DNA of 12,820 nt from Oxalobacteraceae bacterium UBA4003 (GCA_002384815.1 DGBN01000052.1:1-12820), one strand, 5' to 3'. Positions 1 to 8,063 are shown, counted from the first letter of the stretch. The notes: generated by a model from the letters alone, not told the origin. Numbers and translations: made by a program.

Positions 1-1
1 G

Positions 2-1072
2 TTTGCCGCCACGCAGCTGCGTAATGAAGAGTCGGGCTGGCTGTTGAATGACAGCGTGCTGTTTTTCGAGGCGACGCCAGCCTTGATTGCTGCCGATGTT
101 GTACGCAGCTTACCCGCAAAAAATACCGTATTTCGCCTGACTGCCGCTGATCTGGCCGATGCCGACACGTATCAGGTGGTGGCAGCCTTGCGCCAGCAGG
201 GATATGGAATTTCCCTGTGCGATGCAGATACCGTCGCACCGGATACTCCTTTGCTGGCGCTGGTCAGTCATGTCGAGTGCAGCTTTGGCAGCGGCATGGA
301 GAATGTCTGTGCAGCTTCCGGCGCAGCGCATGCGTCGCTGATCAAGGTGGTGCGTCATCTCGCCGACTGGCAGGAATACGATCGCTGCGCGGCAGCGGAG
401 CTGCAGGCTTTCATAGGCAAGCTGTATCTGACGCCACGTCCTGGCGAGCAGAAGAAGGGCTTGAGTTCGGCGCAGCTCATCATCGTTCAACTGATGCAGA
501 TGGTGCGACAGAATGCCGATGTGCGCGAGCTGGAAAATGTTCTCAAGCGTGATGCCGCACTGGCTTACAAGCTTTTTCGCTATATCAACAACGTCGGCTT
601 CGGTCTGGGTGCAGAGATTCAATCCCTGCGCCATGCGGTCACGATGCTGGGTTATTCGCCCTTGTATCGCTGGTTGTCCTTGCTGCTGGCAACGGCCAGT
701 ACCAGCGGCGATGCGGCAGTGCTGATGCAGACCGCGATCGTGCGTGGCCGTTTTGCCGAGTTGGCGGGGCATGGCATCCTGCCCAGGAACGAGGCCGAGA
801 ATCTGTTCGTGGTCGGCATGTTTTCATTGCTGGACCGCCTGCTGGGGATTCCGATGGAAGAAGTGCTGGAAAAAATTCAGCTTTCCGAGCCGCTCGCGCA
901 AGCCTTGCTGACGCGCGACGGCATGTACGGTCCTTTTCTGGCACTGGCCGAGGCTTGTGAAACGGATAATGGTGATATCGGTGTGCTGGCCGATTCACTG
1001 TTCATCAGCGCGCGTCAGGTCAATGAGGCACATCTGGCGGCGCTGGCCTGGGCCCAAAGTATCAAGATTTAA
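2..1072 (+). CDS. EAL/HDOD-domain signalling protein (YuxH-like), 5'-truncated by the window edge
   Basis: The reading frame is open from base 2, so the gene starts upstream; an internal TTG at 44 is not a credible start because the same frame continues before it. About 356 residues are visible, ending at TAA 1070-1072. The first third (to about nt 440) resembles the C-terminal half of a degenerate EAL domain as found in YuxH/CdgJ-type proteins. From about nt 455 to 1050 is an HDOD domain, recognisable by the helical stretch with LENVLKRDAALAYKLFRYIN and the following SLRHAVTMLGY. Proteins of this architecture usually do not cleave c-di-GMP but act as regulatory scaffolds in motility, surface behaviour or stress signalling. 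The catalytic EAL motif itself would lie outside the window, so activity cannot be judged here. Its place directly before flhB suggests a link with flagellar control, but a 167-bp gap separates them, so co-transcription is uncertain. Confidence 0.8.
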   Translation, partial: FAATQLRNEESGWLLNDSVLFFEATPALIAADVVRSLPAKNTVFRLTAADLADADTYQVVAALRQQGYGISLCDADTVAPDTPLLALVSHVECSFGSGMENVCAASGAAHASLIKVVRHLADWQEYDRCAAAELQAFIGKLYLTPRPGEQKKGLSSAQLIIVQLMQMVRQNADVRELENVLKRDAALAYKLFRYINNVGFGLGAEIQSLRHAVTMLGYSPLYRWLSLLLATASTSGDAAVLMQTAIVRGRFAELAGHGILPRNEAENLFVVGMFSLLDRLLGIPMEEVLEKIQLSEPLAQALLTRDGMYGPFLALAEACETDNGDIGVLADSLFISARQVNEAHLAALAWAQSIKI

Positions 1073-1106
1073 ACGCAAAATCTGCGTCGTTTCCATCCAT
1101 ATCCGC

Positions 1107-1134
1107 TTGGCAATTTTTAAAAAGCGGGTATTTC
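1107..1134 (+). promoter_or_regulatory. weak sigma-70-like promoter candidate before flhB
   Basis: TTGGCA (1107-1112), a 16-bp spacer and TATTTC (1129-1134) lie in the 167-bp gap before flhB. The spacer contains the palindrome TTTTTAAAAA (1114-1123). Both hexamers are poor matches, so this is only a candidate for the flhB operon promoter. A site for an FlhDC-type activator cannot be recognised by eye. Confidence 0.2.
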
Positions 1135-1228
1135 CCGGCCTATTCCCTCGATGACCTGCAGGCTTTCTAGCCAATAATCCACTCATAGCTCCGTATGGCG
1201 TCATGTTGAACGCCAAGCGGTTTGCTCC

Positions 1229-1233
1229 AGGAG
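1229..1233 (+). promoter_or_regulatory. Shine-Dalgarno that fixes the flhB start
   Basis: AGGAG lies six bases before TTG 1240-1242. It falls inside the longer open frame that could start at TTG 1222, and that upstream TTG has no comparable site. The 1240 start also gives the usual FlhB N-terminus, MAEESDLEKTEP. Confidence 0.8.
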
Positions 1234-1239
1234 TCGGCT

Positions 1240-2412
1240 TTGGCTGAAGAAAGTGATCTCGAAAAGACAGAACCCGCGTCACCGCGCAAGCTGGAACAGG
1301 CACGCGAGCAGGGCGACGTCCCGCGTTCGCGTGAGCTGGCAACCTGTACGCTGCTGCTGGGCGCGAGTGCGGCTTTCTGGTTCACTGGCGGCAATATGAT
1401 CGCGGAACTCAACAATGTGCTGGCTTCCGGCCTGAGCTTCGATCGAGAAATGGCGTTCGACATGGAATTGCTGCTGGCGCATGCAGCCGCCAGCATTATC
1501 AAGTTACTTATTGCATTTGCGCCTGCGGCACTGATCCTGATCGTGGTCGCTCTGGCTTCGCCGATGCTGATCGGTGGCTGGTTGTTCAGCGCCCAGGCAC
1601 TGCAACCGAATTTCGGCCGCATGAATCCGATCAAGGGTCTGGGTAATATGGTTTCCACCCGTTCTGCCGTAGAGCTGGGCAAGGCGATAGCCAAGACCAT
1701 TCTGATCGGTTACATCGCATGGATGGTGATGAAGCATGAAATCGATTCGGTGCTGGCATTGAGCGTGACACCGCTGCAATCCGGCATTGAACATTTGGGA
1801 CATCTGCTGCTGCTCAGCTTTGTTTTCATTGTCAGTGGCTTGATCATCATTGCCGGCATTGATGCGCCGTATCAAGTGTGGCAGCACGCGAAAAAATTGA
1901 TGATGTCGCGCCAGGATGTGCGCCAGGAATCCAAGGAATCCGACGGTAATCCGGAAATCAAGGCCAAGATTCGCCAGCAACAGCGCGAAATGGCACGCCG
2001 CCGCATGATGACCGAAGTGCCGACCGCCGACGTGGTGGTAACCAACCCGACGCACTATGCAGTCGCGCTCAAGTATTCTGAAAACGGCATGCGCGCACCG
2101 ACCGTGGTTGCCAAGGGTGCCGATGAAGTTGCTGCCAAAATCCGCGAAATCGCGATGGAAAACAATGTGGTGATGCTGGAAGCGCCGCCATTGGCGCGAG
2201 CCTTGTTCCGACACGCAGAACTCGGCGATGAAATTCCGGAAGCGCTGTACATCGCTGTGGCAGAAGTGCTGGCCTATGTATTCCAGTTGCGTGCCTACAG
2301 CAAAAACGGTGGTGCACGCCCGGAAAAACCGGATGACCTCGAGGTGCCGCCAGAGCTTGATCCTCTCAATCCCACTGCAGAAGATGCAGATACCAATGGC
2401 CTGTCACAATGA
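1240..2412 (+). CDS. flhB: Flagellar type III export switch protein FlhB
   Basis: FlhB is an inner-membrane component of the flagellar export apparatus; it switches secretion from rod/hook proteins to filament proteins. With a TTG start at 1240 the protein has 390 residues, normal for the family, and begins MAEESDLEKTEP. Hydrophobic segments lie near residues 34-54, 82-112, 150-166 and 187-208, followed by the charged linker and the cytoplasmic FlhB-C domain. The autocleavage motif NPTH is at residues 269-272, the same numbering as in Salmonella FlhB, so self-cleavage between N269 and P270 is expected. The stop codon overlaps the flhA start (ATGA, 2409-2412), implying translational coupling. 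The TTG start is unusual but is backed by the AGGAG at 1229-1233. Confidence 0.97.
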   Translation: MAEESDLEKTEPASPRKLEQAREQGDVPRSRELATCTLLLGASAAFWFTGGNMIAELNNVLASGLSFDREMAFDMELLLAHAAASIIKLLIAFAPAALILIVVALASPMLIGGWLFSAQALQPNFGRMNPIKGLGNMVSTRSAVELGKAIAKTILIGYIAWMVMKHEIDSVLALSVTPLQSGIEHLGHLLLLSFVFIVSGLIIIAGIDAPYQVWQHAKKLMMSRQDVRQESKESDGNPEIKAKIRQQQREMARRRMMTEVPTADVVVTNPTHYAVALKYSENGMRAPTVVAKGADEVAAKIREIAMENNVVMLEAPPLARALFRHAELGDEIPEALYIAVAEVLAYVFQLRAYSKNGGARPEKPDDLEVPPELDPLNPTAEDADTNGLSQ

Positions 2413-4493
2413 ATAGCCTGAAATTGCCTGCCTGGATGACAGGCCAGGGTTCACGCGCGATCGCCGCGCCGTTGATCATCATCATGATTTTGTCGATGAT
2501 GGTGCTGCCGTTGCCGGCCATCGTGCTCGACATCTTCTTCAGCTTCAATATCGCTTTGTCCATCATCGTGCTGCTGACCGCCTTGTACACGGTCAAACCA
2601 CTGGACTTCATGGTGTTTCCAACCGTGCTGCTGGTCAGCACGATGCTGCGCCTGTCATTGAACGTCGCCTCCACGCGTGTAGTGCTGACCGAAGGTCATA
2701 ACGGCCCGGATGCAGCCGGCAAGGTAATTGAAGCCTTCGGTCACTTTCTGATCGGTGGCAATTACACCGTCGGTCTGGTGGTCTTCATCATTCTGACTAT
2801 CATCAACTTTACCGTGGTGACCAAGGGCGCCGGTCGTATTGCCGAGGTGGGTGCACGTTTCGCGCTGGATGCGATGCCGGGTAAGCAGATGGCGATCGAT
2901 GCCGATCTGAATGCGGGTTTGATCGGCGAACAGGATGCGCGTTTGCGTCGCACGCAAGTGGCGCAGGAAGCGGAATTCTACGGCGCGATGGATGGTGCCA
3001 GCAAATACGTGCGCGGCGATGCGATTGCCGGCATCATCGTTACCGTGATCAACGTGATCGGCGGTTTGATCGTCGGCATGGTCCAGCATGACATGGGATT
3101 TTCGTCGGCACTGGAAAATTACACGCTACTGGCCATCGGCGACGGTCTGGTGGCGCAGATTCCGTCGCTGATCATTTCGACTGCAGCGGGTATTGTCGTT
3201 TCACATGTGGCCAGCGAGCAGGATATCGGCGGCCAGCTGGTTGGTCAGTTGTTCGCCAAGCCGCAAGTGCTGTACATCACCGCTGCGATCGTCGGCGGCA
3301 TGGGTTTGATTCCCGGCATGCCGCACATGTCCTTCCTGTTTCTGGCCGGTGTGATGGCCGGTGTGGCATACCTGATTTCGCAACGCGCATTGAAAGCACC
3401 GCAAGTCGAACCGGAAGTAACGGCGACACCAGCGGTGCCGGAAGTAGAGGAAGCCAGCTGGCAGGATATTGTGCAAGTCGATACGCTCGGACTTGAAGTC
3501 GGGTATCGCCTGATTCCGTTGGTTGATAAATCGCAAAGCGGCGAGCTGCTGCGACGTATCAAAGGCATACGCAAAAAATTTGCACAGGAAGTCGGTTTCC
3601 TGTCACCACCTGTGCATATTCGCGACAACCTCGAACTGAAGCCATCGGCTTATCGCATCACGCTCAAAGGCGTGGAAGTCGGCAGCGGCGAAGCGCTGGC
3701 TGGCCAGTTCCTTGCCATCAATCCGGGCATGGTGAGCGGCACCCTGCCAGGGCAGACTACCAGCGATCCAGCCTTCGGTTTGCCAGCTACCTGGATAGAT
3801 GCCAGCCTGCGCGAGCAGGCGCAAGGCATGGGTTACACCGTGGTCGATGCAGGTACCGTGGTCGCTACGCATTTGAATCATTTGATCACTACGCATGCAG
3901 CTGAATTGCTGGGCCGCCAGGAAGTACAGCAATTGCTCGAACATCTGACCAAGGAATCGCCGAAGCTGGTGGAAGACCTGGTGCCGAAACTGATTTCGCT
4001 CTCCATTCTGCAAAAAATATTGCAAAACCTGTTGATTGAAGGCGTGCACATACGTGACATGCACAGCATCATTGAAACATTGACCGAACATGCAAGCTAT
4101 ACACAAGACGTCAATGAGTTGACGGCGCTGGTACGCGTCGCACTCGGTCGCGCCATCGTGCAACAGCTCTTCCCATCGAGCAATGAATTGTCGGTGATGA
4201 CTTTGGATAACCGCCTCGAGCGCCTGCTGACGCAAGCCTTGAGCGCCAGTGGGCCGGAAGGTGCCGGCATCGAGCCGGGTCTGGCCGATACGATCGCTGC
4301 GCAAGCCGAAGCGGCGACGCGTCAACAGGAGCAAATGGGATTGACGCCGGTACTGCTGGTGCCGGCACAGTTAAGGGCATTGCTGGCGCGTTTCCTGCGC
4401 CGTGCATTGCCGCAGTTAAAAGTTATTTCGCACGCAGAAGTGCCCGATTCAAAAACGATCAGAGTTACTAGCTTAGTTGGAGGCCAGGTATGA
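2409..4493 (+). CDS. flhA: Flagellar type III export gate protein FlhA
   Basis: FlhA forms the nonameric export gate of the flagellar type III secretion system, using proton motive force and docking chaperone-substrate complexes. It has 694 residues, full length for the family. The N-terminal half (about residues 18-335) is strongly hydrophobic with about eight membrane segments. The FHIPEP family signature is intact at residues 143-166 (RIAEVGAR, then LDAMPGKQMAIDAD). The conserved acidic residue after it appears as D204 in VRGDAIAG. A variable linker rich in Pro, Glu and Val (about 335-355) leads to the soluble cytoplasmic domain. The start overlaps the flhB stop by 4 bp with no strong Shine-Dalgarno of its own, so translation probably depends on flhB. 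The end overlaps flhF by 4 bp. Confidence 0.98.
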   Translation: MNSLKLPAWMTGQGSRAIAAPLIIIMILSMMVLPLPAIVLDIFFSFNIALSIIVLLTALYTVKPLDFMVFPTVLLVSTMLRLSLNVASTRVVLTEGHNGPDAAGKVIEAFGHFLIGGNYTVGLVVFIILTIINFTVVTKGAGRIAEVGARFALDAMPGKQMAIDADLNAGLIGEQDARLRRTQVAQEAEFYGAMDGASKYVRGDAIAGIIVTVINVIGGLIVGMVQHDMGFSSALENYTLLAIGDGLVAQIPSLIISTAAGIVVSHVASEQDIGGQLVGQLFAKPQVLYITAAIVGGMGLIPGMPHMSFLFLAGVMAGVAYLISQRALKAPQVEPEVTATPAVPEVEEASWQDIVQVDTLGLEVGYRLIPLVDKSQSGELLRRIKGIRKKFAQEVGFLSPPVHIRDNLELKPSAYRITLKGVEVGSGEALAGQFLAINPGMVSGTLPGQTTSDPAFGLPATWIDASLREQAQGMGYTVVDAGTVVATHLNHLITTHAAELLGRQEVQQLLEHLTKESPKLVEDLVPKLISLSILQKILQNLLIEGVHIRDMHSIIETLTEHASYTQDVNELTALVRVALGRAIVQQLFPSSNELSVMTLDNRLERLLTQALSASGPEGAGIEPGLADTIAAQAEAATRQQEQMGLTPVLLVPAQLRALLARFLRRALPQLKVISHAEVPDSKTIRVTSLVGGQV

Positions 4494-5761
4494 ATGTAAG
4501 AAAATTTACAGCAAGCACATCGCGTGGCGCATGGAGTCTGGTGCGTGAAGCGCTGGGTCCCGATGCGGTCATTCTTTCCAATCGGACAGTCGAAGGCGGG
4601 GTTGAGATTCTGGCGCTGGCTGGAGAAGATATGGCATCGCTGGCTGAGCCAGTGATCGAAAAAACGATTTCGGAAACCACGCTGGCAGCTCTGGCACCCA
4701 AATATCAACAGCAACTGGCTTCGCAGCCGGCAACGTTATCCGTCGCTTCCGGCACACCGCTGCAAGTTGCAACGAGCGAAATCAACAGCGCGGAACTGCA
4801 TAGTGTGATGAGTGAAATCCGCTCCATGCGCGGCATGCTGGAAATGCAGTTGGCCGAACTGGCCTGGACCGATCAGCACAAACGCGAGCCAGCCAAATCC
4901 GGCGTCTTGCGTGAAATGCTGGCAGCCGGATTCAGCGCCAGCCTGTCGCGTTATCTGATTGAAAGAATGCCAGCCGGTGCCAGCAAGGATAGCGGTATGG
5001 AATGGATCAAAAACATCCTGACACGCAATCTGGCAACGATAGGCAATGAAAACGAGATACTTGAGAAAGGCGGCGTGTATGCATTGGTCGGTCCTACCGG
5101 CGTAGGCAAAACCACAACCACTGCAAAACTGGCGGCGCGTTGCGTGATGCGCCACGGTCCAGGAAAACTCGCATTGATCACGACAGACGGCTATCGTATC
5201 GGCGGCTACGAGCAATTGCGTATTTACGGAAAAATCCTCGGCGTCATGGTGCACTCGGTCAAGGACGAAGCAGACCTGCGCATCGCACTTGATGAACTCC
5301 AAGGCAAGCATACGATATTGATCGACACTGTCGGCGTCAGCCAGCGCGATCAAATGGTGTCTGAACAGATCGCCATGCTCACAGGCGCGGGCAGCCAGGT
5401 CAAACGTCTACTGTGCCTGAATGCTACTTCGACCGGAGAAACACTCAACGAAGTAGCGCGCTCTTACATGGGCGATGGTCTGGCCGGTTGCATATTGACC
5501 AAACTCGATGAAGCTGCAACCATAGGCAGCGCGCTAGATGTAGTCATCAGACAGAAATTGAACTTATACTACGTGGCGAATGGACAGCGCGTGCCGGAAG
5601 ACCTGCATGTCGCGAACCAGCAATATCTGGTCGACCGTGCATTCAAACTCAAACGCGAGACAGCACCATTCCAGTTCAGTGATGAGGAAATTCCTTTGGT
5701 AATGGCGAATACAGCAAAAGCAATGAACGATAAAAGTCTGCGTGAGGTGATTCTTGGCTAG
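4490..5761 (+). CDS. flhF: Flagellar positioning SRP-type GTPase FlhF
   Basis: FlhF is the third SRP-family GTPase beside Ffh and FtsY; in polarly flagellated bacteria it marks the site of flagellar assembly and acts with FlhG. The 423-residue protein has a variable N-terminal B domain (about 1-135), an N domain (about 136-190) and a G domain. Motifs seen: P-loop GPTGVGKTT at 201-209, TTDGYRIGGYEQL at 231-243, the G3 region DTVG at 279-282 (commonly DTAG) and G4 TKLD at 337-340. GGAGG at 4479-4483, six bases before the ATG, is a strong ribosome site inside the end of flhA. The gene overlaps flhA by 4 bp and flhG by 8 bp. Confidence 0.97.
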   Translation: MNVRKFTASTSRGAWSLVREALGPDAVILSNRTVEGGVEILALAGEDMASLAEPVIEKTISETTLAALAPKYQQQLASQPATLSVASGTPLQVATSEINSAELHSVMSEIRSMRGMLEMQLAELAWTDQHKREPAKSGVLREMLAAGFSASLSRYLIERMPAGASKDSGMEWIKNILTRNLATIGNENEILEKGGVYALVGPTGVGKTTTTAKLAARCVMRHGPGKLALITTDGYRIGGYEQLRIYGKILGVMVHSVKDEADLRIALDELQGKHTILIDTVGVSQRDQMVSEQIAMLTGAGSQVKRLLCLNATSTGETLNEVARSYMGDGLAGCILTKLDEAATIGSALDVVIRQKLNLYYVANGQRVPEDLHVANQQYLVDRAFKLKRETAPFQFSDEEIPLVMANTAKAMNDKSLREVILG

Positions 5762-6569
5762 TTTCGAATGTGATCAGGCAGAAGGTTTGCGCCGCATGCT
5801 GGCGGGACCGAAGCCGCGCATTTTTACATTTTTATCCGCAACTTTGGTTGCGGATAAAAGTGCAATGCTGGTCAATTTGAGCGCCTCACTTGCTTCAGGC
5901 GGCAGCGATGTCGTGTTGCTGGATGCGTGCATGTCGAAGAATGGCATCACGCGTCGCATGGGGATTGAAGTTCAGGCGACCTTGCTGGACGTCGCGCGCC
6001 AACAGCGCGCACTGAATCAGGTAGTGCAGACGATGCCGCAAGGTTTTGGCCTCGCATCATTGACCAGTGGTTCCGTGAACGCTGCTTCGCGTGATGCAGA
6101 TCAACTGCGCCGTCTATCCAATGCATTTGGTGTACTGGCTGCGCAATCCGACGTAGTGGTGGTTGATGCCGAGTTGGACGAAAGCGATAATTTCACGATT
6201 CCCTGCATGGCCAGCGGCGACATCGTGATTCAAGTTGCCCCCGGCGCTGCATCAATCAAGGAAGCCTACTCGCTGATCAAGCGTCTCAACGCGCAAGTGG
6301 GTCGTCGGCCATTCGGCATTCTGGTTACCGGTGCCGATGAACGCGAAGCCGAAATCGTCTATCAAAACATGGAGCAGGCAGCCAGCCGCTATCTGGCTGT
6401 GCAACTGCAGTTGCTTGGTTCGATACCGTCCGACGATCACCTGACACGCGCCGCGCGTCTGGGACGCGCAGTGATAGACGCCTTCCCGATGGCAGGTGCC
6501 TCGGTGGCATTTCGCCGTCTTGCCGAACGTTTTGCATTATCCGCGCATGGCGCCAGGTTCGGAGCCTGA
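5754..6569 (+). CDS. flhG: Flagellar number regulator FlhG (FleN/YlxH, MinD-like) with a degenerate P-loop
   Basis: FlhG is the MinD/ParA-family partner of FlhF that limits flagellar number. The 271-residue protein starts at TTG 5754, with GAGG at 5744-5747 six bases before it, and overlaps flhF by 8 bp. The N-terminus carries DQAEGLRR (7-14), the DQAxxLR motif known to stimulate FlhF GTPase activity. The next segment should hold the deviant Walker A, KGGxGKT. Here residues 26-36 read FLSATLVADKS: a single Lys-Ser pair (K35-S36) survives, with no glycines and no signature first lysine. The switch I position reads LLDAC (55-59) and the switch II region VVVVDAELDE (135-143), so one Asp of each is kept. 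The C-terminal helix (about 249-266) could be amphipathic, like the membrane-targeting helix of MinD-type proteins. ATP binding is doubtful. The gene position makes the family assignment firm. Confidence 0.9.
   Translation: MASFECDQAEGLRRMLAGPKPRIFTFLSATLVADKSAMLVNLSASLASGGSDVVLLDACMSKNGITRRMGIEVQATLLDVARQQRALNQVVQTMPQGFGLASLTSGSVNAASRDADQLRRLSNAFGVLAAQSDVVVVDAELDESDNFTIPCMASGDIVIQVAPGAASIKEAYSLIKRLNAQVGRRPFGILVTGADEREAEIVYQNMEQAASRYLAVQLQLLGSIPSDDHLTRAARLGRAVIDAFPMAGASVAFRRLAERFALSAHGARFGA
5827..5862 (+). repeat. 16-bp near-perfect inverted repeat (hairpin) inside flhG
   Basis: Bases 5830-5842 (TTTTATCCGCAAC) and 5847-5859 (GTTGCGGATAAAA) are exact reverse complements around a TTTG loop. 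The stem extends outward by a U-G wobble (5829/5860) and two Watson-Crick pairs (5828/5861, 5827/5862). It codes for the part of FlhG that replaces the Walker A loop. No T tract follows on either strand, so it does not look like a Rho-independent terminator. Confidence 0.9.
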
Positions 6570-6572
6570 GCA

Positions 6573-7304
6573 ATGTACACGGCAGCTGGAAAATCGGATA
6601 GAGACCACCTGGTAAGCGAGCATGCACCGCTGGTCAAGAAACTCGCGCATCAAATGAAAGCCAAGTTGCCGCCCAGCGTGGAAGTCGATGATCTGATTCA
6701 GGCCGGCATGATAGGACTGCTCGATGCAGTTGGCCGCTACGAAGAAACGCATGGTGCGCAATTTGAAACCTACGCCGTCCAGCGCATACGCGGCGCCATG
6801 CTGGATGAGTTGCGTAGCAGCGACTGGATGCCGCGCAGCATGCGGCAAAACATGCGCAAGATTGAAGTGGCGATGAATACCCTGCAGCAAAAGCTGGGTC
6901 GTGCGCCGAATGAAAGCGAAGTCGCCAAGCAGCTCAAGTTATCGCTGGCAGATTATCAGGATTTGCTGAGTGACGGTGGCGGTCATCAACTGGTCTATTA
7001 CGAAGATTTTCATGATAGCGAAGACAGCGAGCATTTCCTGGATCGCTATTGCACCGACGCATCGCCCGATCCTTTGCAGAATTTGATGAACACCGGTTTC
7101 CGCTCGGCGGTGATCGCGGCCATCGAAGCCTTGCCGGAGCGCGAAAAAATTCTGATGAGTCTGTACTATGAACAGGAAATGAATCTGAAGGAAATCGGTG
7201 CAGTGATGGGCGTAACCGAATCGCGGGTATCTCAGCTACATAGCCAGGCCATTGCCAGGATGCGTGCAAACTTGAGGGAGAAAGCGTGGACTGGGGTAGC
7301 TTAA
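6573..7304 (+). CDS. fliA: RNA polymerase sigma-28 factor FliA
   Basis: FliA directs RNA polymerase to late flagellar and chemotaxis genes and is held inactive by FlgM until the hook is complete. The 243-residue protein has normal length. Sigma region 2 covers about residues 17-85, including DDLIQAGMIGLLDAVGRYE (39-57) and FETYAVQRIRGAMLDEL (64-80). Region 3 is about 88-130. Region 4 is about 183-235, beginning ALPEREKILMSLYYEQEMNL, with the helix-turn-helix through GVTESRVSQLHSQA (213-226). GGAG at 6561-6564 lies eight bases before the ATG. The gene begins 3 bp after the flhG stop and its end overlaps motC by 19 bp, so the sigma factor and a stator gene are coupled. Confidence 0.97.
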   Translation: MYTAAGKSDRDHLVSEHAPLVKKLAHQMKAKLPPSVEVDDLIQAGMIGLLDAVGRYEETHGAQFETYAVQRIRGAMLDELRSSDWMPRSMRQNMRKIEVAMNTLQQKLGRAPNESEVAKQLKLSLADYQDLLSDGGGHQLVYYEDFHDSEDSEHFLDRYCTDASPDPLQNLMNTGFRSAVIAAIEALPEREKILMSLYYEQEMNLKEIGAVMGVTESRVSQLHSQAIARMRANLREKAWTGVA

Positions 7305-8026
7305 TTGGCATCGTGCTTGCGCTCGGCGGCATACTTGCCGGGCAAATGCTGGAAGGCGGAAAACTCGGCTCGCTGATACAGCCGGCCGCCTTCGTTATTG
7401 TTTTTGTCGGTACGATAGGTGCAGTGCTGCTGCAAAGCGGCTGGCACAATTTTGTGACAGGCTTGAAAATGGCCGGTCGTGTTTTTGTGCCGAAGGACGA
7501 TAATTACGCGAACCTGATGCACGACATCACAAACTGGAGCACCGTGGCGCGCCGCGAAGGTTTGTTAAGCCTGGAACACATGATCAAGGACGTCAACGAC
7601 CCATTCATTGCGCACGGTTTGCGACTGATTGTCGACGGCGTCGATCCGCATAAATTGCGCGAAGTGCTGGATATGGAAATCGGTGTGTATGAAACACAGC
7701 AACGCTTGTCGATCAAGATATGGGAAGCAGCTGGCGGTTATGCACCTACCATCGGTATTCTGGGTGCCGTGCTTGGCTTGATCCATGTGATGGAAAACCT
7801 GTCGGATCCATCCCGTCTTGGCAGCGGTATTGCCGTGGCTTTCGTGGCGACGATTTACGGCGTCGGTTTTGCCAATCTGGTATTCCTGCCGATTTCGAGC
7901 AAGCTCAAGGCCATCGTCAATCGCGATGTCTTCAAACACGAAATGCTGGCCGATGCCTTTGCCGGTATCGCCGCCGGCGACAATCCACGCTTGATCGAAG
8001 AGCGGATGAATATCTATCTGATGTAA
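7286..8026 (+). CDS. motC: Flagellar motor stator protein MotC (MotA family)
   Basis: This is the MotA-type subunit of a flagellar stator, which forms the ion channel with MotD and pushes on FliG. It has 246 residues, the short MotC/PomA-like length rather than the about 285-295 residues of classical proton MotA. Four membrane segments are visible: about 4-22, 33-51, 150-170 and 181-203. The conserved prolines of the family appear as P154 (APTIGILGAVLG) and P202 (FLPIS). The cytoplasmic loop has R90 and E97 (ARREGLLSLE), where MotA has its FliG-contacting charges. The GTG start follows GAGGGAG (7274-7280) by five bases and overlaps fliA by 19 bp. The order fliA-motC-motD matches that of pseudomonads, minus the che genes between. 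The coupling ion is not decidable from sequence alone. Confidence 0.93.
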   Translation: MDWGSLIGIVLALGGILAGQMLEGGKLGSLIQPAAFVIVFVGTIGAVLLQSGWHNFVTGLKMAGRVFVPKDDNYANLMHDITNWSTVARREGLLSLEHMIKDVNDPFIAHGLRLIVDGVDPHKLREVLDMEIGVYETQQRLSIKIWEAAGGYAPTIGILGAVLGLIHVMENLSDPSRLGSGIAVAFVATIYGVGFANLVFLPISSKLKAIVNRDVFKHEMLADAFAGIAAGDNPRLIEERMNIYLM

Positions 8027-8063
8027 GGCGGCCTTGCCTTCATCATCGGCAGACTGAGTAAAC

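Noticed and set aside
1071..1092. ACGCA/TGCGT small hairpin after the EAL/HDOD gene as a terminator
   Set aside because: Only five pairs, and it is followed by CGTTTCC rather than a T tract.
1196..1210. Sigma-54-like sequence TGGC...TTG before flhB
   Set aside because: The distance between the GG and the expected GC is off by one and the second element reads TTGAA, not TTGC; too poor a match.
3603..4334. Long - strand open frame opposite flhA (243 codons)
   Set aside because: Lies wholly inside the clear flhA gene on the other strand, has a composition typical of an antisense shadow, and no recognisable domain.
8025..8040. AAGGC-G-GCCTT / GCCTT overlapping repeats between motC and motD
   Set aside because: Short, mutually exclusive pairings with no T tract; not enough to call a regulatory element.
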